In this document: positions 25,377-33,410 of the stretch, one piece after another
Layout of the letters: each line of letters begins with the position of its first letter
How positions within the stretch are numbered: position 1 is the stretch's first letter
From: Mycobacterium sp. 1245111.1
GTDB taxonomy: Bacteria; Actinomycetota; Actinomycetes; Mycobacteriales; Mycobacteriaceae
Length of the DNA: 64,000 nucleotides
Assembly: GCF_001673405.1 (NCBI RefSeq)
Contig: NZ_LZLV01000096.1
Span: forward strand, 1-64,000
Direction: 5' to 3'
The notes under the pieces: model-generated
Databases searched by the model: none
The model's input: the letters and a program-made list of their open reading frames with translations, nothing else
Told to the model about the DNA's origin: nothing
Translations under genes and position numbers: made by a program

Positions 25377-26429
25377 ATGGCTGAAGGTCGTCTTGCAGAT
25401 CCGGATTGTTCGCTCGGGACCGACCCTCGGTCGGACCCACGAATGGTCGAAGCGATGGCGCAACTCGGAATCGCCGGCAACATGCCCGTCGTCCCACTCT
25501 CCATCGATGCGCCGTTGGCGGAACGTCTCGCGTATGCCGACATGTGCGAGGCGGGGATCGGCGCGGTGCTGGATGCCTTCGCCCCCGGAGTTCCCGAGGC
25601 GGTTGGCGTCACTACCAAAACAACGACGATCACCGGTGAGGACGGCAACGACGTCACGCTCTACATCAGTCGCCCGGACGTCGACGGTCCGCTGCCGGCG
25701 ATCGTGCATCTTCACGGTGGTGGCATGGCCATCGCCAGCGCCGCCGACACGATGTACTACCGGATCCGGGAACACATCGCGGGGACGGGCCTGGTCGTCG
25801 TCGGAGTCGAATTCCGTAACTCCGGGGGAAAGCTTGGCCCGCACAAGTTTCCGGCCGGATTGAACGACTGCGCATCGGGCGTGAGGTGGGTTGCGGCGCA
25901 TCGCGACGAGCTCGGCATCAGCCACCTGATCGTGTCCGGCGAGTCGGGCGGAGGCAATCTCACCCTCACGGTCGGGCACAAGGCCAAACGAGAAGGGTGG
26001 CTGGACGAGATCGCCGGGTTCTACGCGCAATGCCCCTACATCTCGAACAAGTGGCACGAGGTCCCCGACGACTTGCCGTCGTTGCGCGAGTGTGACGGCT
26101 ACTTCGTCAACCTCCAGCAGGCCGAGCTTCTCGGCTCAATCTACGACCCGGACGGCGAGCACGTGAACGACCCGACGTGTTTCGCCGGCTATGCGACCGA
26201 CGATGACCTGAAAAATCTACCGCCACATGTGATTTCGGTGAACGAGCTCGACCCGATGCGCGACGAGGGCCTGGACTACTACCGGCGGCTGCTGCGTGCC
26301 GGGGTGCCGGCGGTTGGCAGAGTGGTCGCGGGCACCTGTCACGGCGGCGACTTGTTGTTCCCGGGCGTCATGCCCGACGTGTTCGCCGCCAGCGTGCGCG
26401 ATCTCAGCGGCTTCGCGAAAAGCCTATGA
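25377..26429 (+). CDS. HSL-family alpha/beta hydrolase (esterase)
   Basis: A 350-residue esterase of the hormone-sensitive-lipase family. HLHGGGMAIAS (oxyanion hole, 111-121), GESGGGN with nucleophile Ser190, NELDPMRDEG (acid) and GTCHGGD (base His) give the complete set. It has no signal peptide. Such enzymes hydrolyse short to medium esters or lactones. The stop overlaps the start of the flavin monooxygenase by four bases; a Baeyer-Villiger-type oxidation followed by ester cleavage is a well-known pairing. Confidence 0.9.
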   Translation: MAEGRLADPDCSLGTDPRSDPRMVEAMAQLGIAGNMPVVPLSIDAPLAERLAYADMCEAGIGAVLDAFAPGVPEAVGVTTKTTTITGEDGNDVTLYISRPDVDGPLPAIVHLHGGGMAIASAADTMYYRIREHIAGTGLVVVGVEFRNSGGKLGPHKFPAGLNDCASGVRWVAAHRDELGISHLIVSGESGGGNLTLTVGHKAKREGWLDEIAGFYAQCPYISNKWHEVPDDLPSLRECDGYFVNLQQAELLGSIYDPDGEHVNDPTCFAGYATDDDLKNLPPHVISVNELDPMRDEGLDYYRRLLRAGVPAVGRVVAGTCHGGDLLFPGVMPDVFAASVRDLSGFAKSL

Positions 26430-28219
26430 CTCAATCGCCACAGGCCCGCGTTCACGCGTGGTTGGCCGACTTCGAGTCGGCCCTTGCGGCGCGTGACATC
26501 GACCGCGTGGTGGCGAAGTTCGCCCCGGACGGCATCTGGCGCGACCTGGTGGCGTTCACGTGGAATATCAAGACCGTCGAGGGCCACGACGGCATCGCCG
26601 ACATGTTGCGGGCACGACTCGCCGATACCGAGCCGTCCGGATTCCGCATTCGTGAAACGCCGACGGATGACGGAGGTGGGGTGGCATCGGCGTTCATCGA
26701 ATTTGAAACTGGGGTCGGCCGAGGAGTCGGTCATCTGCGGCTTAAAGGCGATCTCGGTTGGACACTGCTGACGGCGCTGGACGAGCTGAAGGGTCACGAG
26801 GAGCCGGTGGGTTCTCGCCGCGTACTCGGCGCCCGGCACGGACCCGATCCGGACGGCCGCTCGTGGGCGGAGAAGCGTGCGGAACACGAAGCGTCGCTGG
26901 GCTATTCGCAGCAGCCCTACGTGGTGGTTGTTGGCGGCGGCCAGGGCGGAATCGCGTTGGGCGCCCGGCTGCGCCAACTCGGCGTGGCTACCATCGTGAT
27001 CGACAAGCACGCCCGTCCCGGCGACCATTGGCGCCAGCGGTATAAGACGCTGTGCCTTCATGATCCGGTGTGGTACGACCACTTTCCGTACTTGCCGTTC
27101 CCGGCGAACTGGCCGGTGTTTTCACCGAAGGACAAGATCGCCGACTGGCTGGAGTTCTACACCCGCGTGATGGAGATTCCCTACTGGGCCTCCACCACGT
27201 GCCTGTCGGCTTCGTTCGATGCCCAGGCAAAGCAGTGGACGGTCGAGGTCGACCGGGCCGGTGAACGGCTCACTCTGCGACCTACCCACCTGGTGCTCGC
27301 GACGGGGATGGCGGGCAAGCCGAACGTGCCGGAGTTGCCCGGCCAGAACGTTTTCCGCGGCGAACAACATCATTCGAGCCAGCACCCCGGCCCGGACCGC
27401 TATGCCGGTCGACGGGCCGTCGTGATCGGCTCCGGCACGTCCGCGCATGACATCTGTAAGGCCCTGCACGAGAACGGGGTTGACGTCACGATGGTGCAGC
27501 GCGCCTCCACTCTCGTCGTCACGTCGGGGGCGGTGTTGGAAATCGCGCTCGGCGGCCTGTATTCGGAGCAGGCGGCGGCCGCCGGTATCACCACCGAGAC
27601 GGCTGACCTGGTGGTCGCGTCGTTGCCATACCGAATCATCGCGGACTTCCAGAAACCGATCTCGGACGCAATGCGATTGCGGGACAAGGATTTATACGAC
27701 CGCTTGGAGAAGGCAGGGTTCAGATTGGACTTCGGCGACGACGATTCCGGCCAGTTCATGAAGTACCTGCGCCGCGGCGGCGGCTTCTACATCGATGTGG
27801 GCGCCTCCGATCTGATCTGCGACGGCAACATCAAGCTCTGCCACGGCGGGGTCGATCGGCTGACTGAGGAGTCGGTGATTCTGGACGACGGCACGGAATT
27901 GCCTGCCGATCTCGTTGTCTATGCCACCGGCTTTAAGTCGATGAATAGTTTTGTGGCGGATCTGATCGGCCCAGACGTCGCCGAAAAAGTCGGCAAGGTG
28001 TGGGGCCTGGGCTCGGGGACCACGCAAGACCCCGGGCCGTGGGAAGGCGAGCTGCGCAACATGTGGAAGCCGACCCAGCAGGAGAACCTGTGGTTCCACG
28101 GCGGCAACCTTGCCCAATCACGGCACTATTCGCGTTTTCTCGCCCTGCAGCTCAAGGCCCGTTGCGAAGGAATCCCGACGCCGGTGTACGGCTTACAGCT
28201 GGTGCACCACCCGAGTTAG
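26426..28219 (+). CDS. Flavin-containing monooxygenase with N-terminal SnoaL-like domain
   Basis: A 597-residue fusion. Residues 1-125 are an NTF2/SnoaL-like domain (ARVHAWLADFESALAARDID). From about 165 a class B flavoprotein monooxygenase follows: FAD loop VVVGGGQGGIALGARLRQLG, NADPH loop VVIGSGTSAHDICKALHENG, the FMO-type tract FRGEQHHSSQHPG and the C-terminal VVYATGFKSMNSF. It would insert oxygen into a ketone or heteroatom substrate with NADPH. Translational coupling to the upstream esterase suggests a shared pathway. A tRNA-Gly follows 14 bases after the stop. Confidence 0.9.
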   Translation: MTQSPQARVHAWLADFESALAARDIDRVVAKFAPDGIWRDLVAFTWNIKTVEGHDGIADMLRARLADTEPSGFRIRETPTDDGGGVASAFIEFETGVGRGVGHLRLKGDLGWTLLTALDELKGHEEPVGSRRVLGARHGPDPDGRSWAEKRAEHEASLGYSQQPYVVVVGGGQGGIALGARLRQLGVATIVIDKHARPGDHWRQRYKTLCLHDPVWYDHFPYLPFPANWPVFSPKDKIADWLEFYTRVMEIPYWASTTCLSASFDAQAKQWTVEVDRAGERLTLRPTHLVLATGMAGKPNVPELPGQNVFRGEQHHSSQHPGPDRYAGRRAVVIGSGTSAHDICKALHENGVDVTMVQRASTLVVTSGAVLEIALGGLYSEQAAAAGITTETADLVVASLPYRIIADFQKPISDAMRLRDKDLYDRLEKAGFRLDFGDDDSGQFMKYLRRGGGFYIDVGASDLICDGNIKLCHGGVDRLTEESVILDDGTELPADLVVYATGFKSMNSFVADLIGPDVAEKVGKVWGLGSGTTQDPGPWEGELRNMWKPTQQENLWFHGGNLAQSRHYSRFLALQLKARCEGIPTPVYGLQLVHHPS

Positions 28220-28232
28220 GGGGTCTCGTGCG

Positions 28233-28306
28233 TGGAGCCGATGACGGGAATCGAACCCGCGTATTCAGCTTGGGAAGCTGATGTTCTGCCATTGAACTAC
28301 ATCGGC
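28233..28306 (-). tRNA. tRNA-Gly (anticodon CCC), CCA encoded
   Basis: Read on the minus strand, the acceptor arms GCCGATG and CATCGGC pair, the D arm is GTTC/GAAC, the anticodon arm is TCAGC-TTCCCAA-GCTGA with anticodon CCC (codon GGG), and the T arm is GCGGG-TTCGATT-CCCGT. The discriminator T and an encoded CCA follow at 28233-28236. The body is 71 bases. It lies between the long accessory block on its 3' side and a tyrosine-recombinase stump on its 5' side. Confidence 0.97.
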
Positions 28307-28335
28307 CGGGTGTCTCTGCCTTGCAAGAACTCCGT

Positions 28336-28449
28336 TCAGTCGTCCAGCAGTGCAGCAAACTGCGAGTGAGCATACAGCCGCGTGGTCAGGCCGGCGTCCT
28401 TGTGTCCGATCCACGCCGCAGCACTCGATAGGTAGTGGCGGTGGCTGCG
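28336..28449 (-). pseudogene. C-terminal stump of a tyrosine recombinase (phage-type integrase)
   Basis: Directly behind the stop of the neighbouring lipoprotein gene, and in the same frame, 37 codons run to a stop. They include AAWIGHKDAGLTTRL followed by YAHSQ. This is the end of an actinobacterial tyrosine recombinase: the GH histidine and, ten residues later, the nucleophile Tyr of LYAH. The rest of the integrase (about 300 residues) is absent. It lies 30 bases from the 5' end of tRNA-Gly, a common target of such enzymes, and is most likely left from a lost prophage or island. Confidence 0.75.
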
Positions 28450-29010
28450 TCAGGTGTGAACGAGAAAACCCGCTTCGGTGTAGGGAGCGGAGTTACCGGG
28501 ATCGTTGATCGTGATGTAGAGGTCGCCTGCCGTCGCCATACCGAAGCCGACGAATCCATGCGCGGTCTGACCGTCGGAAAGCCCGCCCGATTGAAGCGGG
28601 GGCATCTTGTGGAGCCGCTGGTAATCGACCGCAAACGTTGAAGGTTGGGGCGGATCGTTGGGATGGGTCCATGGCTGACTGCCGCCGCCGTATCCGGCGA
28701 ACATGAACATCTGGTTGAACTGGAAGAACCGCTCGGATGTCGCGGTGATGGTCATTTCCACCACGTTGCATGAGGAGCCAGGCGTAGGAGCCGCAAAATG
28801 AGTGGTGCACCCCGGCGGCGACCACGTTGCACTGTTGACAGTGATGTCCGCGGTCGCGCCGTCGGCCGACCGCGCATGCAAGGGCACGCCCATTTGACCG
28901 ATCGGGAACGGTGGACTCTCGGACCCGGGGTCAGCCGAACCGGTGGGACACGAGCACGCGGCGACGGTCACGGCGACCGCAGCTGCGGCAATTACAGATT
29001 CCGCGCGCAC
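28450..29010 (-). CDS. Predicted lipoprotein with MPT63-like (DUF1942) domain
   Basis: A 186-residue exported protein. The signal peptide ([14 protein letters not shown]) ends in a Val-Ala-Ala-Cys lipobox, so the product is probably lipid-anchored. The mature part ([50 protein letters not shown]) has the beta-sandwich look of MPT63-like immunoglobulin-fold secreted antigens; this assignment is moderate. Two further cysteines (PGCTTH, SSCNVV) may pair. The GTG start lacks a good ribosome site. It is divergent from dcd by 64 bases. Confidence 0.65.
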   Translation of the reverse strand: MRAESVIAAAAVAVTVAACSCPTGSADPGSESPPFPIGQMGVPLHARSADGATADITVNSATWSPPGCTTHFAAPTPGSSCNVVEMTITATSERFFQFNQMFMFAGYGGGSQPWTHPNDPPQPSTFAVDYQRLHKMPPLQSGGLSDGQTAHGFVGFGMATAGDLYITINDPGNSAPYTEAGFLVHT

Positions 29011-29074
29011 CTTCGGGGGTTACCCGCAGCGCCGCCACGAAAACGCGCGACGTCGCAGCGGCTACGCTCGTCGC

Positions 29075-29647
29075 GTGCTGCTATCCGATCGCGATCTCAG
29101 GGCCGAAATCGCCGCCGGCCGGTTGGGAATCGATCCGTTCGACGACGCTTTGGTCCAGCCGTCCAGCGTCGACGTCCGCCTCGACAGCTTGTTCCGGGTT
29201 TTCAACAACACCCGCTACACCCACATCGATCCCGCGCAACAACAGGACGAGTTGACTACCTTGGTCGAGCCGACCGAGGGCGAGCCGTTCGTGCTGCATC
29301 CTGGCGAGTTCGTGCTCGGGTCCACGCTCGAAACCTGCACGCTGCCCGAGGACTTGGCGGGTCGCCTGGAAGGCAAATCATCGCTGGGCCGCCTTGGCTT
29401 GCTCACCCATTCGACCGCCGGCTTCATCGATCCCGGCTTCAGCGGCCACATCACACTGGAGCTTTCCAACGTCGCCAACCTGCCGATCACGCTGTGGCCG
29501 GGCATGAAGATCGGGCAGCTGTGCATTCTGCGCCTGACCAGTCCGGCCGAACATCCGTACGGCAGCGCGACGGTCGGGTCGAAGTACCAGGGCCAGCGCG
29601 GACCGACCCCGTCGAAGTCCTATCTGAACTTCATAAGGTCCACTTAA
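29075..29647 (+). CDS. dcd: dCTP deaminase (dUMP-forming)
   Basis: A 190-residue protein, the exact length of Mtb Dcd (Rv0321). Typical tracts are [35 protein letters not shown]-type loop [36 protein letters not shown] and the C-terminal [15 protein letters not shown]. The Mtb enzyme is bifunctional and converts dCTP straight to dUMP, feeding thymidylate synthesis and lowering dUTP; the same is expected here. I chose the GTG at 29075, where the family's N-terminus begins. Confidence 0.95.
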   Translation: MLLSDRDLRAEIAAGRLGIDPFDDALVQPSSVDVRLDSLFRVFNNTRYTHIDPAQQQDELTTLVEPTEGEPFVLHPGEFVLGSTLETCTLPEDLAGRLEGKSSLGRLGLLTHSTAGFIDPGFSGHITLELSNVANLPITLWPGMKIGQLCILRLTSPAEHPYGSATVGSKYQGQRGPTPSKSYLNFIRST

Positions 29648-29759
29648 GTTCAGCCCTTGCAGCCCACAGGTTGCGCGAAGACTATGCAGTAGTAGCGCCG
29701 GACGCGGTGTTCCCTCCGCCTTAAACCGTGGCGCGCTACGAATTGGCTCTGGAGGCGCG

Positions 29760-31577
29760 GTGGACATCGTCCTCGGGGTGTCAATGGCACCCACATCGGT
29801 CCGAATGCTGCTGGTCGAAGGCGAAAACGCCGACGGCGTGACGGTTGAGGACTCTACGTTCGGCATCACGACCGACGACGACGCGGCGACGCTGAGCGCC
29901 GCCGATCAGGTGATCTCGGCGATCCTGGGTACCCGCGAAGGCGCCAGCGAGGCCGGCCACGAGCTGACCTCGACGGGCGTCACCTGGACCGACCCTCTCG
30001 ACGCCGCCGCCCTGCGGGACGCGCTGGCCACCCGCAAGGTCGAGAACGTCATGTTGGTGTCGTCCTTCATGGCAGCGGCCGCGCTGGCGCAGACGGTCGG
30101 CTGCACGGTCGGCGACGCGCATACCGCGTTGCTCTTCCTCGAGCCCGACACCGCGACGTTGGCCGTCATCGACTCGGCCGACGGATCCATCACCGATGTC
30201 CGCAAAGAGTTGATGTCCGACGGGCACAGCGTCACGGAGCTGACCGCGATGGTGGCCGGGTTGGCGGAGTTGGAGACGCACCCGCAGAGCGTGTTCATCG
30301 TCGGCGCCGGCGTGGACGTCGCCACGATCAAGTCGCAACTGGAAGCGGCGACCACGATTCCGATCACCGCGGCCGAGGAACCCGACACCGCTTTGGCGTG
30401 GGGCGCGGCCCTGGCGTCGGCGAACGCCCCGCTGTTCGCCTCGTCGACCGCGGCGCTGGCGTACGCGCTCGATCCCGGTACCGGCGCGGTCGACCCATAT
30501 GCCGTATCGCCGGGATACCTTGTGGCACCGGATGTTCCGCCGGGCACCACGTTGGGTGAAGACGATCTCGCCTACAGCGCCGTTCCGGACGAGGAAGCCG
30601 AAATTCACACCGCCGTACAAGAGGTGTTGAGCGTCGAAGACCACGACGGCGAGCGCCACCGCGGTCCCCTGGTTCTCGTCGGCAGTATCTTCGCGGTACT
30701 CTTCGTCGCCGCCGCTCTGTCGCTGGAAGTTGCTCTTGCGCTTGGCATTCGGCCGAGCGTTGCGCTACTGCCCCGACCGCTGCAGAATCTCATCGTCCAG
30801 GCTCCCGCTCCCGCTCCGGCTCCGGTTCAGGCGAGTGCGCCGGCGCCACAGGTGAACCACATGATCACTCCGGCGGCGGTGCCCGCGCCGGTGCACGCGG
30901 CGATCCCGGCTCCACCGCCCGCGGCTCCCGCGCCCCCGCTTGCACCGCCGCCCATTCCCGCTGCGCCGCCGCCGATTCCGGCTGCGCCACCTGCGCCGGC
31001 CCCTGTTCCGGTGGTGGTCCCGCTTCCGATTCCGGTGCATGCGCCGGCTCCGGTTCACATCCCGGTGCACGCGCCGCCCGTGGTGAAGCCACCGTCGCCG
31101 CCGCCGGTCCAGATTCCCGACCCCGTGCAGCCGCCGGTGCATTGGCCGGCCCCGAAGCCGCCTGTGCAGATGCCAGAACCGCAGCACCCGATTCCGATCG
31201 GGACTCCGCAGCCGCCGATTCAATTCCCCGGCTCCGAGCCGGGACACCTGCCACCTCCCCAGGCGCCGCCGGTGCTACCCGGACTACCGGGGCTCGGGAT
31301 TCCCGGCCTGACGTCGCCGCTGAGCCCTCCACACGAACCGGCATTCAATCCGCCTGGCAATGGCCCGGGCGGATTTGGCGGTAATCCCGGAGGTTTCGGC
31401 GGCGGTCCGGGCGGCTTCGGCGGTAACCCCGGCGGGTTCGGCGGCGGTCCAGGCGGCTTCGGCGGCAATCCGTTCGGCGGTGGCCACATGCCAGGCGGCT
31501 TCGGGGGAGGCGGTTTCGGCGGTGGCGGTTTCGGAGGGGGTGGCTTCGGTCACGGCGGCGGCTTCGGCCACCACTAA
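29760..31577 (+). CDS. Actin-like-domain membrane protein with Pro-rich and Gly-rich tail, paralogue 1 (DUF7159-like)
   Basis: A 605-residue protein. Residues 1-230 start with VLGVSMAPTSVRMLLVEGEN, recalling the phosphate-1 loop of actin/Hsp70/PilM-type ATPases, and contain HTALLFLEPDTATLAVIDSA and a late VFIVGAGVDVATI. The acidic loop residues of active ATPases are not conserved, so nucleotide use is doubtful. One membrane helix lies at about 302-330. Outside are about 200 residues of Pro/Ala/Val/His repeats and then, from about 535, GGFGG and GGFGGNP repeats ending in Gly/His. GGAGG lies five bases before the GTG start. First of three tandem paralogues between dcd and udgA. Confidence 0.8.
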   Translation: MDIVLGVSMAPTSVRMLLVEGENADGVTVEDSTFGITTDDDAATLSAADQVISAILGTREGASEAGHELTSTGVTWTDPLDAAALRDALATRKVENVMLVSSFMAAAALAQTVGCTVGDAHTALLFLEPDTATLAVIDSADGSITDVRKELMSDGHSVTELTAMVAGLAELETHPQSVFIVGAGVDVATIKSQLEAATTIPITAAEEPDTALAWGAALASANAPLFASSTAALAYALDPGTGAVDPYAVSPGYLVAPDVPPGTTLGEDDLAYSAVPDEEAEIHTAVQEVLSVEDHDGERHRGPLVLVGSIFAVLFVAAALSLEVALALGIRPSVALLPRPLQNLIVQAPAPAPAPVQASAPAPQVNHMITPAAVPAPVHAAIPAPPPAAPAPPLAPPPIPAAPPPIPAAPPAPAPVPVVVPLPIPVHAPAPVHIPVHAPPVVKPPSPPPVQIPDPVQPPVHWPAPKPPVQMPEPQHPIPIGTPQPPIQFPGSEPGHLPPPQAPPVLPGLPGLGIPGLTSPLSPPHEPAFNPPGNGPGGFGGNPGGFGGGPGGFGGNPGGFGGGPGGFGGNPFGGGHMPGGFGGGGFGGGGFGGGGFGHGGGFGHH

Positions 31578-31788
31578 CCCTTTCGCTTGTTGCGCGACAA
31601 GGTAAAATTTCGTCAGAAGGGTCGGCCGGGGGGCTTGCTCGACCATTGCTCCTGGCCACGTCTTCGTGAACAGTAAAAGTCCGCGCAGTAACGCCGCGCT
31701 TCGAAGTGGCGATGGCTTCTGTGTTGGCGACCGACCGGTCCGCCATCCAGATGGCCCGCGGACGACTAGCAAAGTGGCGGGAGGAATT

Positions 31789-33276
31789 GTGGACACCGTA
31801 CTCGGAGTATCGATGGCGCCCACGACGGTCCGCGTCGTGCTGGTCGAGGGAGAAAATGCCGACGGGGCAACCGTCGACGAGGACAACATCGCGGTTACCG
31901 GCGACAGTGATCCGGCAACCTTCAGCGCGCCGGATCAAGTGGTATCGGCCATTCTCGGCACCCGCGAAGGCGCCGACGAGGCCGGCTACCAGCTGCGCTC
32001 GACGGGCGTGACCTGGACTGACCAGCGGGCCGCGGCGGAACTTCGCGACGCGTTGGCCGCTCGCAAGGTCGAGAACGTGATGTTGGTGTCGTCGTTCCTG
32101 GCCGCGGCCGCGCTGGCGCAGTCGCTGGGCAGCGCAACCGGTTATGCGCGCAACGCGCTGCTCTACGTCGAGCCGGATACCGCGACGTTGGCAGTGGTCA
32201 ACACCTCCGACGGCTCGATCGTCGATGTGCAACGCGAGACGTTGCCCGACGACGACGACCAGGCCGTCGCCACGCTGGTCAACTTGGCTTCCGCTGCCGA
32301 AGGACTCGACCAGCAGCCCGAAGGCCTGCTGGTGGTGGGCTCTGGCGTCGACATCCCGTTGATCAAGCCGGCTCTCGAGGACGCCACGTCGCTGCCGCTG
32401 AGCGTGCCCGACCATCCCGAGACAGCGTTGGCCCGCGGCGCCGCGCTGGCGTCGGCCAGCGCGCCGCTTTTCGCCTCGTCGACAGCGGCGCTGGCCTACG
32501 CGCTGGACCCAGGCACCGGATCGGTGAGCCAGCACGCGGATGCACCGGGATATCTGGCCGTCGCCGAAGCAGCGGTGCCGCACCCCGACGCCGGTCCGGA
32601 CGCGCTGGCATACAGCGCCGTCGCCGACGACTCGGCCGCGGTCTACACGCAGGCGGGCGCAGACGCCTACGAGCCGGAAGACTTCACCACCGGCATGTAT
32701 CCCGACTTCGGCCGGCTGCAGCAGGAACATGACAGCCGCAGACCGTTTTTGGTGGCGATGGGCGTGCTGCTCATCTTCGTGACCGGCGTGATGGGTCTGG
32801 TGGTGTCACTTGCCTTCAGCATCCGACCGACGGCCAATACGCGACCTAGCCTCAGCCACAACGTGGTAGCACCCGCCCGCGTACCGGCCCCGGCACCGGC
32901 ACCCGCGGCGCCGCCCGCGCCCGCCCCAGCGGCCGCCCCCGTCCAGGCACCGGCTCCGCCGGCCGCTCCGGCACCGGTCCACGCGGCCGTTCCTGCCCCG
33001 GCGCCGGCGCCTCCACCCGCCTTTGTCCCCGCGCCGGCGCCGCCGCCGGCGATTGTGCCGGCCCCGGTGCCGATACCGATTGCGCCAATCCTTCCCGGCA
33101 TTCCCGGACTTGGCCCGCCGCCGCCGGCATGGGGCGGCCCGCATGGCGGCGACCACGGGCCCTGGGGCCACGGTGGCGGTCCAGGTTGGGGTGGACCCGG
33201 CGGGGGTCACGGCGGCGGTGGCTGGGGCCACGGTGGTGGCGGCTGGGGTCACGGCGGCTTCGGCCACGGCCGCTGA
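31789..33276 (+). CDS. Actin-like-domain membrane protein, paralogue 2 with Trp/Gly/His tail
   Basis: A 495-residue protein with the same N-domain as its neighbours (VLGVSMAPTTVRVVLVEGEN; KVENVMLVSSFLAAAALAQ; VEPDTATLAVVNTSDGSI). One membrane helix is at about 319-345. The outside part is an Ala/Pro stalk, then IPIAPILPGIPGLGPPPPA, then a tail of WGHGGGG and GPGWGG units that ends in GFGHGR. The GTG at 31789 is chosen because GGGAGGA precedes it and it aligns with the starts of paralogues 1 and 3. The gap before it (211 bases) shows no gene. Confidence 0.8.
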   Translation: MDTVLGVSMAPTTVRVVLVEGENADGATVDEDNIAVTGDSDPATFSAPDQVVSAILGTREGADEAGYQLRSTGVTWTDQRAAAELRDALAARKVENVMLVSSFLAAAALAQSLGSATGYARNALLYVEPDTATLAVVNTSDGSIVDVQRETLPDDDDQAVATLVNLASAAEGLDQQPEGLLVVGSGVDIPLIKPALEDATSLPLSVPDHPETALARGAALASASAPLFASSTAALAYALDPGTGSVSQHADAPGYLAVAEAAVPHPDAGPDALAYSAVADDSAAVYTQAGADAYEPEDFTTGMYPDFGRLQQEHDSRRPFLVAMGVLLIFVTGVMGLVVSLAFSIRPTANTRPSLSHNVVAPARVPAPAPAPAAPPAPAPAAAPVQAPAPPAAPAPVHAAVPAPAPAPPPAFVPAPAPPPAIVPAPVPIPIAPILPGIPGLGPPPPAWGGPHGGDHGPWGHGGGPGWGGPGGGHGGGGWGHGGGGWGHGGFGHGR

Positions 33277-33410
33277 AAGCCCGAATCATAGGGAAAACGA
33301 CCCATAGCCGCCGGGTCCGACGGATCGGTATCGTCGGAATGGCAACGAATTGGGGTATCAACTCGCGCCGCTCCGCACCCGGGTAGTGAGCGCGCAGCTT
33401 TGGAGGAGAA

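Noticed and set aside
31360..31570. Short GGT/GGC-rich direct repeats as a possible CRISPR or minisatellite.
   Set aside because: They are codon-phase repeats encoding GGFGG units inside a clear gene; there are no regular spacers. No CRISPR array is visible anywhere in the window.
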